From Spirochaetota bacterium (GTDB taxonomy: Bacteria > Spirochaetota > Brachyspiria > Brachyspirales > JACRPF01), in the NCBI GenBank assembly GCA_038043445.1, contig JBBTBY010000065.1:1-43105 (forward strand): 43,105 nt of DNA, in the 5' to 3' direction. The translations under genes and the position numbers were made by a program. Positions 1 to 8,573 of the stretch are shown here, in pieces (within the stretch, counting starts at the first letter, position 1; the number at the start of each line of letters is the position of its first letter). Under the pieces are notes generated by a model that had not been told where the DNA came from, made no database searches, and saw only the letters and a program-made list of their open reading frames with translations.

Positions 1-1204
1 ACGGTATGCCCCCGATATCCTGCCAGGTATCGATGCCCGTCCATCGCGCGGTTTTCAACGCGTCGACGGAGTCCGCTGAGCGCAGATAAATATCGACCCT
101 TACGCCCGAGCCTCGATAGTGGTTGAGGTCTCCGGTACTCTGCATGAGGGCGTTCGATACGCCGTAGTCATGATTGGTATAACTGTTAATGCCGCCGATG
201 TATATACTTTTAAGGTTGGTGCATTTATACATCGTACCGGCGTTCAGCGTATACTGCGGTATCGCTATCGGGGACGATACGAGGTCCGCCCACGGGATAA
301 ACTCGTTCGCGAACACCACGCTGTCAAGCCATATCGAATTCGAAACAAGATTGAAGGCGCTCGCGGTGCTGTGCTCAAGATAATCGGTCACATTGAAGTG
401 CGGTATCATCACCGTGTTCGTCTCGATTATCCCGGTGGGGTTGTAGGTAGCATGGACCAGCTGCGTCCCCAACACACCGTCAGGGATATTGACAACGGTG
501 CTGTTGAACGTCCAGTTCCTCGTCGGGAAGGAAAAATTGCTCACATCCCACCTTTTCTCCCATGCCCCGCCGGACGCCTGTTTCAGCATGATGGAAAAGC
601 GGAACCGTTTCCCGTCCGAAGCGGATGGCGAGTCGTTTTTGGAATAGAAAAACAGGAACATATTCGTTATGCTCGTGACACGAGGATGATACGTATTGCT
701 CAAATATCTCATGTATGAAAAATTGCTCGCGAGAACACCGCCATTATTCGCGGTAAAGCCCACCTTGTAGGAGCCGAACCGCATTACCGGATAGCTTTGT
801 ACCGGATAAATTCCGAATACTACGAGTGGATTTTCGGGAGCCTTCCCCGGAACCCACGTCGTTGAGTCGATGTAATGCACCTGAACACCGCTTGCTGTAT
901 ATGGCGGCGACATATAACTGTACAGGAAATCGACGTATTCGTTGATATAGGGGAGTAATCTCGCGCTCGTATATGGTGCGAGGAAGATCGGTGCTATCCC
1001 TCGATAATCCATGCCTGGAAAAAAGAAGTCACCATCATTGTAGTTGAAATTCGTTCCGTCGGTAAGATCGGCAATGACGAAATTGGAATACCCGCTGTAC
1101 GTCCATGCACGCTGGCTCCACTCGACATCGATCGCATGTACGAGGGTCTGCGCAGACATGACGAACAGCGCTGAAAGAACAACAGTTCTGACATACGAAC
1201 GCAT
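1..1204 (-). CDS. Secreted protein of unknown function (3' end cut off by window edge)
   Basis: The reading frame is open from an ATG at 1204 to the left edge, giving 401 residues with no stop. The first 26 or so residues (MRSYVRTVVLSALFVMSAQT, then LVHA) form a typical signal peptide, so the product is exported. The mature part is rich in Tyr, Asn, Ser, Thr and aromatic residues, as in beta-rich extracellular or outer-membrane proteins, but I recognise no domain. The start is supported by an AAGGTAGG-type ribosome site just upstream and a good promoter at 1253-1282. It is not in an operon with coaX because its own promoter lies between them. No function is assigned. Confidence 0.7.
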   Translation of the reverse strand, partial: MRSYVRTVVLSALFVMSAQTLVHAIDVEWSQRAWTYSGYSNFVIADLTDGTNFNYNDGDFFFPGMDYRGIAPIFLAPYTSARLLPYINEYVDFLYSYMSPPYTASGVQVHYIDSTTWVPGKAPENPLVVFGIYPVQSYPVMRFGSYKVGFTANNGGVLASNFSYMRYLSNTYHPRVTSITNMFLFFYSKNDSPSASDGKRFRFSIMLKQASGGAWEKRWDVSNFSFPTRNWTFNSTVVNIPDGVLGTQLVHATYNPTGIIETNTVMIPHFNVTDYLEHSTASAFNLVSNSIWLDSVVFANEFIPWADLVSSPIAIPQYTLNAGTMYKCTNLKSIYIGGINSYTNHDYGVSNALMQSTGDLNHYRGSGVRVDIYLRSADSVDALKTARWTGIDTWQDIGGIP

Positions 1205-1252
1205 ACGAATACCTACCTTAGACCATGCGCCCAATCCGGGCAGCACTTAGGT

Positions 1253-1282
1253 AGTATAGTAAATCTTCATTAATCTTGTCAA
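1253..1282 (-). promoter_or_regulatory. Sigma-70 promoter for the secreted protein at 1-1204
   Basis: Read on the minus strand, TTGACA (1282-1277) is followed after 18 nt by TATACT (1258-1253). Transcription would begin near 1246, giving a leader of about 40 nt before the ATG at 1204. Confidence 0.65.
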
Positions 1283-1300
1283 GGGACGGCAATAGTACGA

Positions 1301-2086
1301 TCATGCCGTCCGCTGCTCATAAAGGGCTTTCAGGCCTTTGAGTGACAGGAAATCGTCGACTATCGATATTTCCTTTGTGCCCCTGGCTACGAAATTGGAT
1401 AGCCCGCCGGTAGCTATGACTTGGGCATTTGGCTCGCCCATCTCTTCCTTCATCCGCCGCACTATGCCGTCGACAGCATCCACGGTCTGATAGTATATCC
1501 CCGCCTGCATACCGCGGACGGTTTCCGTCTCTATGGCCTTCGCCGGGGCTCCGAGCTCGACCTTCGGGAGCTTGCTCGTCCTGTTGACCAGCGCCTCAAG
1601 CGATATGCTGATGCCGGGGATGATAAGACCGCCGAGATATTCATTCTTCCTCGAGAGGGCGCAGAACGTCGTTGCCGTGCCGAAATCGATGATAACAGCA
1701 GGCGCCGAATAGAGTTTTATGACGGCATACGCATTGACCAGGCGATCGGTGCCTATCTGACCCGCATCCTCGTAGCGTACCGGCATCTCCTTCTCAAAAT
1801 CCTTCGGCGTAATAAGCATGGGATTACAGCCGAAGTACTTGAATATCATCTTGTTGATCGAGTGATTGATGGGCGGCACAACGCTCGAGTAAATGCCTGT
1901 CTTTATCGAAGCAGGGCTTACGTTGTTATGGATGAGCATCTCCTTGAACAAAATACCGAGCTCATCGGTCGTTATCGACCTGTTCGTCCCGATGCGGAAC
2001 GATGCGACGAGATTATAGTCACCCGTATCGGCGGAGAATATGCCGGATTCTATATTGCTGTTGCCGACGTCTATTGTCAGGATCAT
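1301..2086 (-). CDS. coaX: Type III pantothenate kinase
   Basis: The enzyme phosphorylates pantothenate with ATP, the first step of coenzyme A synthesis, in the cytosol. The 261-residue product opens with MILTIDVGNSN, the phosphate-binding signature of the CoaX (ASKHA-fold) family. It also contains a GTDR segment, the DFGTATTF motif and GGLIIPGI, all typical of CoaX, and the length is normal. The open frame runs 35 codons further upstream, but the start at 2086 is preferred because DVGNSN must be near the N-terminus and an AGGAG ribosome site lies just before this ATG. Type III kinases are not inhibited by CoA and do not accept pantothenamide analogues. It is encoded alone. Confidence 0.93.
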   Translation of the reverse strand: MILTIDVGNSNIESGIFSADTGDYNLVASFRIGTNRSITTDELGILFKEMLIHNNVSPASIKTGIYSSVVPPINHSINKMIFKYFGCNPMLITPKDFEKEMPVRYEDAGQIGTDRLVNAYAVIKLYSAPAVIIDFGTATTFCALSRKNEYLGGLIIPGISISLEALVNRTSKLPKVELGAPAKAIETETVRGMQAGIYYQTVDAVDGIVRRMKEEMGEPNAQVIATGGLSNFVARGTKEISIVDDFLSLKGLKALYEQRTA

Positions 2087-2146
2087 GAACGCTCCTTGCG
2101 CAATAACTATATCAAATACTGGAAATAACGCCAGCGCACACAGACG

Positions 2147-2309
2147 CAGTGTGTGCCTTTCCATTGTGGTAACGCAGCGAAATAATTGCATGAGGCCGGG
2201 ATCAGCAGCCAGACACGAATTACACTAATTTCCACGAATTATTCGTGGTTATTCGTGCAATTCGTGTCTATCCCTCTTGATTTGGCGTCAATCGATCGGA
2301 GCATTTCAC
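2147..2309. repeat. Dispersed intergenic repeat R1, copy A (163 nt)
   Basis: This segment is repeated in the same orientation at 33025-33187. The copies have identical length, 8 mismatches by eye (about 95 percent identity) and no gaps. The core, 2211-2238 with 2242-2269, is an imperfect palindrome that folds into a 28-nt-arm hairpin (24 pairs) with a 3-nt loop, built of reiterated ACACGAATT-like words. It fills most of the 323-nt gap between coaX and the gene at 2410, and the rest of the gap holds only the 2346-2373 promoter. No transposase or clear target-site duplication is seen. Confidence 0.85.
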
Positions 2310-2345
2310 ATACAAATAAAATTCACTCACCAGACGCGCGAGCCC

Positions 2346-2373
2346 TTGACAATCCCCGGCCATTGACTATGAT
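2346..2373 (+). promoter_or_regulatory. Sigma-70 promoter for the DUF6935-like gene
   Basis: TTGACA (2346-2351), a 16-nt spacer and TATGAT (2368-2373). Predicted transcription start is near 2380, with a GGAGG ribosome site just before the ATG at 2410. Confidence 0.6.
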
Positions 2374-2409
2374 TCAGTCGTCAGCGATCAACGGACACAC
2401 GGAGGAACC

Positions 2410-3063
2410 ATGCGACTTACAGCAACACTTGTCCTTACGTTCACACTCGGCGTACTCACCGCAGCGGAAAAGCTGCCGTTCGATGCCGCCATGAAAAGCG
2501 ATGTCGGCGGGCGCTACCTCCTCGACAATGCGGAGATATCCATCCCGTCGATACCCTCTTCGGCGGAAGATTTCACCGCACTTCGCGAGAGCATCGCAAA
2601 GGACCCGCGCGGAGGATATGCCGCATTCATAACGGCGATGATCATCTACGGCAGGAATAAGGAGCTCGGCCTCCAGTGCATGACGCTCATGCTCGATCAG
2701 TCGCTCCTCACCAAGGGCGGCGCGAAACCGGTGTATAAAGGTTATTCGCCGGACGCCAACGCACAGTACCTTATCCGCCAGATCGATAAATATCCGTGGC
2801 TCGGCGCCGTCTATCTCGACGGCACAAGCGCCGATGCGGGTTACTCGCTCCCGGCAAAGGGGCCGTTCGTCATCCGATTCAATCAGCTCACCCGCGACCG
2901 CGATGATGAGGTGCGGCTCTATGCGTTCACAACATCGGGAAATCTCCCGCGGCCGATGACGCTCAAGAAGAACGACAAGGGAATATGGAAAGCCCTCAAT
3001 ATATCGAGTGTCGTCGTCGGCCCCTCGAGCCTCCCGAAAAAGGTGGTCAAGGACGATCTGTAG
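2410..3063 (+). CDS. Small secreted protein, DUF6935-like
   Basis: A 217-residue product with a short signal peptide (residues 1-18, ending LTAA). The body contains a GGYAAFITAMIIYGRNKELGL-type helical segment, a KPVYKGYSPDA stretch and a C-terminal half with FVIRFNQ and LPRPMTLKKNDKGIWK. This order matches what I remember of DUF6935 proteins (GGxAA helix, then a domain with a (S/G)xxxPRPITLR strand); the family number is from memory. No catalytic residues are evident. The start is fixed by a GGAGG ribosome site and a promoter. Its last 17 nt overlap the 3' end of the converging AraC gene. Function unknown. Confidence 0.75.
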   Translation: MRLTATLVLTFTLGVLTAAEKLPFDAAMKSDVGGRYLLDNAEISIPSIPSSAEDFTALRESIAKDPRGGYAAFITAMIIYGRNKELGLQCMTLMLDQSLLTKGGAKPVYKGYSPDANAQYLIRQIDKYPWLGAVYLDGTSADAGYSLPAKGPFVIRFNQLTRDRDDEVRLYAFTTSGNLPRPMTLKKNDKGIWKALNISSVVVGPSSLPKKVVKDDL

Positions 3064-3934
3064 ACGCATCCTCAGAAGAGCGTTCGCGGAATTCGGCCGG
3101 AGAGACGCCGGTACTCTTCTTGAACGCCTTGGAAAAATGAAATCGATCGAAGAAACCGAGTTGTTCAGCGATGGACGGGATATCGTCCCCGGTCTCGATA
3201 AGGAGCGCCTTGGCTGAACGGAGCTTTTCCGACAGGGCATACGCTTTCGCCGGCATGCCGAAATGGCGCTTGAATTCCTGGGAAAAATAATTCTTATGCA
3301 CGCCGAACTTCATCGCGATGTCCCCCATCGATATCGCTCGCAACGATGTGCGCCGCACATACTCGAAGAACGGCGCGAAGCGGTCATAGGCATCACGTTT
3401 CTTGAACGCTATCTCCTCTATGACCGGGCGTATCATCGAGAGCGCATCATAGAGCATCGCCTTCATCGCGAACACATCACCGGATGGTATCGAACCGACC
3501 GCGCGCTCCCACCACGCTGCGGCATCACCGGTGAACGGCAGTATCCGCGGGGCATCGTTGAGCAGGATATCGGCGCCGCCATAGGTGATGTTACACTGGA
3601 AGAACACCTTCTTTAAACCGGGGGCATTCCGTATCCGCGCCGTCTCGCTCAGCGGTATGATGCAGATGCTCGGTGCTTTGAGCGAGAAGGATCTCCCTCC
3701 CCGGACAAGCCCCCCCTCCCCCGCCAGTATTATCTGCAGCTCATTGTACGGCCCCTGCCTGAGCACCTCTTCATCACCGCTGTAGTGAGCGAAACCCGCA
3801 CGCTTGATATCGATGGATAGACGTCCGATGACGGCATCAAACTCCTGATGTGATTCCCCGCCGCGGACAAGGAGTTTGGTCTCATTTTGTAGCTTTTGCG
3901 GCATATAAGACAGTATACCGATAACCTGCCGCAT
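3047..3934 (-). CDS. AraC-family transcriptional regulator
   Basis: The C-terminal ~100 residues form the double helix-turn-helix DNA-binding domain of AraC/XylS proteins. Helix segments read SMGDIAMKFGVHKNYFSQEF and DIPSIAEQLGFFDRFHFSKA, followed by the STGVSPAEFR signature. The N-terminal half looks like a cupin ligand-binding domain (FAHYSGDEEVL, then a GxG-rich beta section). The start is uncertain. The frame opens at 4030, but that ATG lies 2 nt from the divergent gene at 4033. 3934 is given here, yet a promoter at 3939-3912 would instead favour the ATG at 3904, possibly leaderless. It probably controls the divergent beta-helix genes, perhaps in response to their sugar product. Confidence 0.88.
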   Translation of the reverse strand: MRQVIGILSYMPQKLQNETKLLVRGGESHQEFDAVIGRLSIDIKRAGFAHYSGDEEVLRQGPYNELQIILAGEGGLVRGGRSFSLKAPSICIIPLSETARIRNAPGLKKVFFQCNITYGGADILLNDAPRILPFTGDAAAWWERAVGSIPSGDVFAMKAMLYDALSMIRPVIEEIAFKKRDAYDRFAPFFEYVRRTSLRAISMGDIAMKFGVHKNYFSQEFKRHFGMPAKAYALSEKLRSAKALLIETGDDIPSIAEQLGFFDRFHFSKAFKKSTGVSPAEFRERSSEDASTDRP

Positions 3935-3939
3935 CGCAA
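3912..3939 (-). promoter_or_regulatory. Candidate promoter for the AraC regulator
   Basis: On the minus strand TTGCGA (3939-3934), a 16-nt spacer and TATACT (3917-3912). If used, transcription starts almost at the ATG at 3904, implying a leaderless message. It lies back to back with the promoter at 3978-4006. Confidence 0.4.
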
Positions 3940-3943
3940 GTTC

Positions 3944-3970
3944 TTTATTTCGTACATATCTGAATTTATT
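3944..3970 (+). promoter_or_regulatory. Candidate AraC-type operator (direct repeat spaced 21 bp)
   Basis: TTTATT followed by (C/T)C occurs at 3944-3949 and again at 3965-3970, exactly 21 bp apart, which is two helical turns. It sits 8 bp upstream of the -35 box of the beta-helix promoter. AraC proteins commonly bind such directly repeated half-sites next to -35 boxes. The assignment is inference from spacing and position. Confidence 0.35.
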
Positions 3971-3977
3971 CCTTCCA

Positions 3978-4006
3978 TTGACCTCGGTCATGCATCTGCA
4001 TATACT
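3978..4006 (+). promoter_or_regulatory. Sigma-70 promoter for the beta-helix gene pair
   Basis: TTGACC (3978-3983), a 17-nt spacer and TATACT (4001-4006). The predicted transcript starts near 4013, and an AAGGAG ribosome site at about 4018-4023 precedes the ATG at 4033. Confidence 0.6.
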
Positions 4007-4032
4007 GTTCCTGTTCGATAAGGAGCGCATGA

Positions 4033-6246
4033 ATGAGATCCTTTATCCTCATGATAACGGCGGCGGCATCGCTTTCTGCGTTCGATATCGAAACAGCCGT
4101 CTACGAAGCATATAACGCCGGTAAGAAAGAAGTGACGATACCCCCCGGCGTATACCGCATTTCCCCGCCCTCCTCGCACAGCTCTATCCATCTGTATCTC
4201 ACGAACATGAGCGACTTCACCGTGAACGCACCGGACGTAACGATGCTCTGCACCGAAACATGCCCATCCATTCGTCTTGATAATTGCTCGAATGTGCTCA
4301 TCCGCGGCATCACCGTCGATTACGATCCGCTCCCGTTCACGCAGGGGACGGTTCTATCCATTGGCACCAATGACAGGGATATCGAGATCGCATTGCATGA
4401 CGGATATCCGCTCCCGCCCGAAGGGGATCAGGGGCTTTACATCTACGACAGGATAACGCGTCATTGGAAGAAGAACATGTATACCTCGGGAACGAGCGCG
4501 AAGCTTACGGTAATCGGCCGCACAGTGCGCGGGACCACCGACGGGGTGAACGCCCGGCTCGGGATAGAAACAGGTGATCTTGTGGTCATAAAAAGAAAGA
4601 TACGTTCACCGCATGTGACATTTCTCAGCCGCTCGTTCTTCTGCACGTTCGACGGCGTAACGCTTCACACCGGGCCGACATTCGCCGTGCTCGATGTGAA
4701 CGGCGGGGGAAATCGTTATCTCGGCATGCGCATCACGCCCGGACCCGTGCCCCCCGGCGCGACCGAAGCGCGTCTCAAAGCGAATACCGCCGACGGCATA
4801 CACGTCATATCATCGATGCCCGGCCCGCACATAGAGAACTGCCTCATCGAGGGTCACAGTGATGACGGCATTGCGATACACGGCCACTACGCGCTCGTGC
4901 TCAGGGACAGCGGCACGCGCATCACGGTCATGCCGAAGAACGATGTACTCCCGTTCACAACGAACAGTATCGTGCGTTTCACGCGCACTGCTGACGGCAG
5001 TGTATTTGCGCAGGCAACGGTCGCAGGCATTACACCATCTGCAGCAGCGGATAGGCCGGGTTACGAGGCTGTCAAAGGCTCCTTGTCGATAGAGAACAAA
5101 GGGATACGCGACTCGATGAAGACATACTATGAGATCGATCTCGATACGGCAGTGAATGCCGCCCCCGGAGACGGCATCGACTGCCCGGCGAAGAACGGCG
5201 ACGGGTTCATCGTACGCGGGAATACGATACGCAATCACCGGGCGCGCGGGCTGCTCATTAAAGCATCGGACGGCATCATTGAGAACAATATCATCGATGG
5301 AAGCTCCATCGCCGGCATCGTCGTCGCTCCGGAGCTCATCTTCTGGCTGGAAGCGGGCAATTCCTGGAACCTTACGATACGGAGCAATGTCATCCGCAAC
5401 TCAGGCTACGAACGTTCTTCAACGGGGAGTTCGCAGGCGGGCATGATAAGCGTCATCGCGAACGGCGCATCGGGATATGCTGCGCCCGCGGCACAGCGGA
5501 ACATCGAGATAGCGGATAATATCGTCGAGCGCTGCTGCGGGGTGAATCTCCTTATCACCGCTGCGAGCAACGTCACGGTCAGGAACAATACGTTCAAAGA
5601 CACCCATGGCGTAGAATCGCGAACGGGGGAAAGCCGCGGCGTCGATACGAAGGCCGTCGTCTGGCTCGACCGTGTCCGCGATGTACGATTTTCTAACAAT
5701 AAGGTGGAACGCATGGGCCCGTTCGGCGGCACGTTCATAGGAGCGAGCGACGATATCGCCGGCGTAACCGGGGCCCCGGTGAAAAGCGTAAGGCGCATAC
5801 TCGCATCGAAGGAATTCGGCATCGAGCAGGGCGCGAACGGCTGGCATTATCTCTCGCTTACCGGCAGCGTGTTCACTGCAATGAAATATAATCCTGCGCG
5901 TAAGTCATGGGAGGGCCCTGAACAGTTCTGTCTCGTGGGAAATACCGGCATGCATCCGGGCAACAACTGCGACGCGGTGCGCCGCTGGACATCGACCATC
6001 ACCGGCACGGTACGCATTACCGGCAAGCCAGCGAGCGGCGGGAGCGACGGCGTGACCTGCAGCATAAGGAAGAACGATGAAACGATATGGACATCACCGA
6101 CCGTGGGCAAAGCAGGTGTATCGCATGCCGTAAGCACATCGGTTAAAGAAGGCGATATGATATACTTCATCGTCAATTGCGGGCCTGCGAAGGTGAACTC
6201 GGGCGACAGCACCGGCTGGGACCCTGTCATCGAGATAGGGAAATAA
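4033..6246 (+). CDS. Secreted right-handed beta-helix protein, GH110-like
   Basis: A 737-residue exported protein with a signal peptide at residues 1-16. Residues about 30-580 show beta-helix rungs (repeated NxIxNN/SNVxI strings). A TADGIH motif near residue 252 is followed 23-24 residues later by SDDGIAIHG. The Asp...Asp-Asp spacing equals that of the catalytic aspartates I recall for GH110 alpha-1,3-galactosidases (D321, D344, D345 in PdGH110B), so an exo-galactosidase or related glycosidase is likely. The last ~145 residues form a separate module (WHYLSLTG, then DPVIEIG) shared with the next gene and probably a beta-sandwich that binds sugar. A good ribosome site fixes the start. It forms an operon with 6274-8556 (27-nt gap). 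Confidence 0.8.
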   Translation: MRSFILMITAAASLSAFDIETAVYEAYNAGKKEVTIPPGVYRISPPSSHSSIHLYLTNMSDFTVNAPDVTMLCTETCPSIRLDNCSNVLIRGITVDYDPLPFTQGTVLSIGTNDRDIEIALHDGYPLPPEGDQGLYIYDRITRHWKKNMYTSGTSAKLTVIGRTVRGTTDGVNARLGIETGDLVVIKRKIRSPHVTFLSRSFFCTFDGVTLHTGPTFAVLDVNGGGNRYLGMRITPGPVPPGATEARLKANTADGIHVISSMPGPHIENCLIEGHSDDGIAIHGHYALVLRDSGTRITVMPKNDVLPFTTNSIVRFTRTADGSVFAQATVAGITPSAAADRPGYEAVKGSLSIENKGIRDSMKTYYEIDLDTAVNAAPGDGIDCPAKNGDGFIVRGNTIRNHRARGLLIKASDGIIENNIIDGSSIAGIVVAPELIFWLEAGNSWNLTIRSNVIRNSGYERSSTGSSQAGMISVIANGASGYAAPAAQRNIEIADNIVERCCGVNLLITAASNVTVRNNTFKDTHGVESRTGESRGVDTKAVVWLDRVRDVRFSNNKVERMGPFGGTFIGASDDIAGVTGAPVKSVRRILASKEFGIEQGANGWHYLSLTGSVFTAMKYNPARKSWEGPEQFCLVGNTGMHPGNNCDAVRRWTSTITGTVRITGKPASGGSDGVTCSIRKNDETIWTSPTVGKAGVSHAVSTSVKEGDMIYFIVNCGPAKVNSGDSTGWDPVIEIGK

Positions 6247-6273
6247 TATGTCAGCCCGAAGAAGGATACGGTC

Positions 6274-8556
6274 ATGAAAATACTGCGCAGCACGGTCCTA
6301 TTCATTGCGGCGTCACTGTCGCTGATCGGGATGCCCGATATTGGCAAAGCAGTGAGCAATGCCCCGCTGCCGTTCGAGCGGCCGTATCCCGTGACGAATA
6401 TCACCGCCGAAAAGTCGTTCTCCGTCATCGATCACGGTGCGAAACCTGACGACGGAAAAGACGATCTCCCCGCGATCCGCGCTGCCATTGCCGCAGCAAA
6501 AGCATCGGGTGCACCGTCTGTCGTCATATTCCCGAAGGGTGCGTATATCCTTGAGAACAGCACTACCAACAAAGGCGCTATGCTGCAGTTATCGGATGTC
6601 CGGTCGCTTTCCATCAACGGGAACGGCAGTACGGTCGTGATCAAAAATCCGGATATCGGTTTTGTCCGGCTTGATGGCTGCTCGAATGTCATCATACGTG
6701 ACTTCATCGTCGATTATGATCCATTGCCGTTCTCGCAGGGCATCGTCGAATCGGCGGATACGGCCGCAGGATCCTTCGTGCTTTCGCTGTCGAAGGGATT
6801 CCCCGAGCTTGATGAACCATATCTTGCGGCGAAACGCGGCTTCGGCATGCTCAAGCACCGCGAGATAGCCGGCAGGATGAAACCGGGGGCGCCGAATTTC
6901 TTTCGCATCGACGGCTACGAAAAAATAGCGGCCGGAAAGTACCGCCTCATGCTCAACAGCAAGAGCCAATCACGATATTTCGAACCCGGTGATCGCTATG
7001 TGCAGATCATCCGCTCCGAGGCGCTGGCAAGTTTCTGGAACACGACGCTTAACACCACTTTCTTCAACATCGTCAATCATGCCGCTCCCGGCTGCGATTA
7101 TATCGGCTCTTCCTGCGGGAACATCGCCATACTCGAGTGCAAGGTACTGCTGAAGGAAGGGCGATGGAACGTATCGGGGGCCGACGGCATACACTGCCAG
7201 CAATTCACCATCGGCCCCTGGGTGGAAGGATGTGTGCTCGAAGGAATGGCCGATGATGCGATCAATTTCTACACGATACCTCTCTATGTGCAGGAAAAGA
7301 AAAGCGAGACGGAATTCGTCGTCCGCGGCTGGCCGCTTGTCTTCCCCGGCAATATTCTCCGTGCCTTCGACCCGCGAGAGGGCCGTCTGATCGGCGAAGC
7401 GGCGGTGCTTGCCGTCGACACAGCATCCGGAAAAAAGACCATTACGCTCGACCGCGTGATCGGCATCGCTTCCAATGGCGTGCAGAAAGAATGCGATCAT
7501 TTCTTCAACGACAGCCGCATTTCATCGCATTTCGTCATACGCAACAATGTGTTCAGGAATTTCCGCCGCTATGGGTCGTATATCAAAACGCATCATGGCG
7601 TCATTGAGAACAATCTGTACGAGGGGAACAGCGGTTCCGCGATATGTGCGAAGAACGAGCCGGGGTGGCCGGAAGGGTTCGCACCGCGCGACCTTGCCAT
7701 CCGCAGGAACACGGTCCGCGATTCGAATTTCGAGCTCGGCGGCGACGGGGCCATTGTTGTCGCGGTGGATTCGCTCACGCATGAGGCCGCGTGGCGCGGG
7801 GCGGAACGCATCCTCATCGAGAGCAACAGGCTCCATAACACCGGCGCTCTCGCAATACAGCTCTTCTCCTGTGCCGATGTCACGATACGCGGCAACAGCA
7901 TCAGCGCCGATGCATCGAACTACGCACCGCGCGGCGACACGATGCCGTACGCGATACGCTGCGTGAACGTATCGAACCTCTCGCTCATCGATAATAGTCT
8001 GCGGGTACAGGCAGAAACCGTCATCGATCTGACACGCTCCGCCGCCGTTACGGCGGAACATAACGACCTCACCTCGATACCGCGCAAACGCTATGCCGCA
8101 GCGTCCGGCTTCGCCGATACACAGGGGAAATATCTCTGGCGCTTCGAGTCATACGACGGCACGGGATTCGCCGATCTTTCATGGGATGATATAAAAAGGC
8201 AGTGGCGCGGTACAAAACAGTGGACGATAGTCGGCTCCGATTCACAGCACCCCGATGACGGCGGCGACTCGGTGCGCACCTGGGTATCACCGCTGAACGG
8301 CACGGTAACGGTGAGCGGTACGGCGCGTCTTGGATCAACGGCGCCGGCGAATAAAGGCGACGGCATCATCGCCTCGATCCGGCATAACGACGCGATCGTT
8401 TTCGGACCGGTGGACGTAACACCGGGCAGCGCAACGGCAGCACATGACGTGAAGGTAACGGTACAGAAAGGGGACCGGATACGGTTCATCGTCAACATGA
8501 ACAAGAACAGCTCTTCGGATTCGACGTACTGGAATCCGGTCATAGCGATCGAATAG
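6274..8556 (+). CDS. Secreted right-handed beta-helix protein, GH110-like paralogue
   Basis: A 760-residue exported paralogue of the preceding gene, with a signal peptide at about residues 1-26. It carries the pectate-lyase-type N-terminal turn DHGAKPDDGKDD near residue 52, which leads the beta-helix in GH110 and related families. VDYDPLPFSQG near residue 145 is almost identical to VDYDPLPFTQG in the neighbour. GADGIH near residue 302 is followed 23-24 residues later by ADDAINF, preserving the Asp...Asp-Asp spacing. The C-terminal ~155 residues repeat the same module (HPDDGGDSVRTWVSP, then YWNPVIAIE). A GAAGGA ribosome site precedes the ATG. The substrate is probably a galactose-containing glycan, but linkage cannot be read from sequence. 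Confidence 0.8.
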   Translation: MKILRSTVLFIAASLSLIGMPDIGKAVSNAPLPFERPYPVTNITAEKSFSVIDHGAKPDDGKDDLPAIRAAIAAAKASGAPSVVIFPKGAYILENSTTNKGAMLQLSDVRSLSINGNGSTVVIKNPDIGFVRLDGCSNVIIRDFIVDYDPLPFSQGIVESADTAAGSFVLSLSKGFPELDEPYLAAKRGFGMLKHREIAGRMKPGAPNFFRIDGYEKIAAGKYRLMLNSKSQSRYFEPGDRYVQIIRSEALASFWNTTLNTTFFNIVNHAAPGCDYIGSSCGNIAILECKVLLKEGRWNVSGADGIHCQQFTIGPWVEGCVLEGMADDAINFYTIPLYVQEKKSETEFVVRGWPLVFPGNILRAFDPREGRLIGEAAVLAVDTASGKKTITLDRVIGIASNGVQKECDHFFNDSRISSHFVIRNNVFRNFRRYGSYIKTHHGVIENNLYEGNSGSAICAKNEPGWPEGFAPRDLAIRRNTVRDSNFELGGDGAIVVAVDSLTHEAAWRGAERILIESNRLHNTGALAIQLFSCADVTIRGNSISADASNYAPRGDTMPYAIRCVNVSNLSLIDNSLRVQAETVIDLTRSAAVTAEHNDLTSIPRKRYAAASGFADTQGKYLWRFESYDGTGFADLSWDDIKRQWRGTKQWTIVGSDSQHPDDGGDSVRTWVSPLNGTVTVSGTARLGSTAPANKGDGIIASIRHNDAIVFGPVDVTPGSATAAHDVKVTVQKGDRIRFIVNMNKNSSSDSTYWNPVIAIE

Positions 8557-8573
8557 GTCCGGACTGCGAAGTC

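Noticed and set aside
2186-2494. Open frame starting MHEAGISSQTRITLIS, repeated at 33064-33582
   Set aside because: The shared part is simply repeat R1 read through in one frame; after the repeat the two frames diverge and run antisense to real genes.
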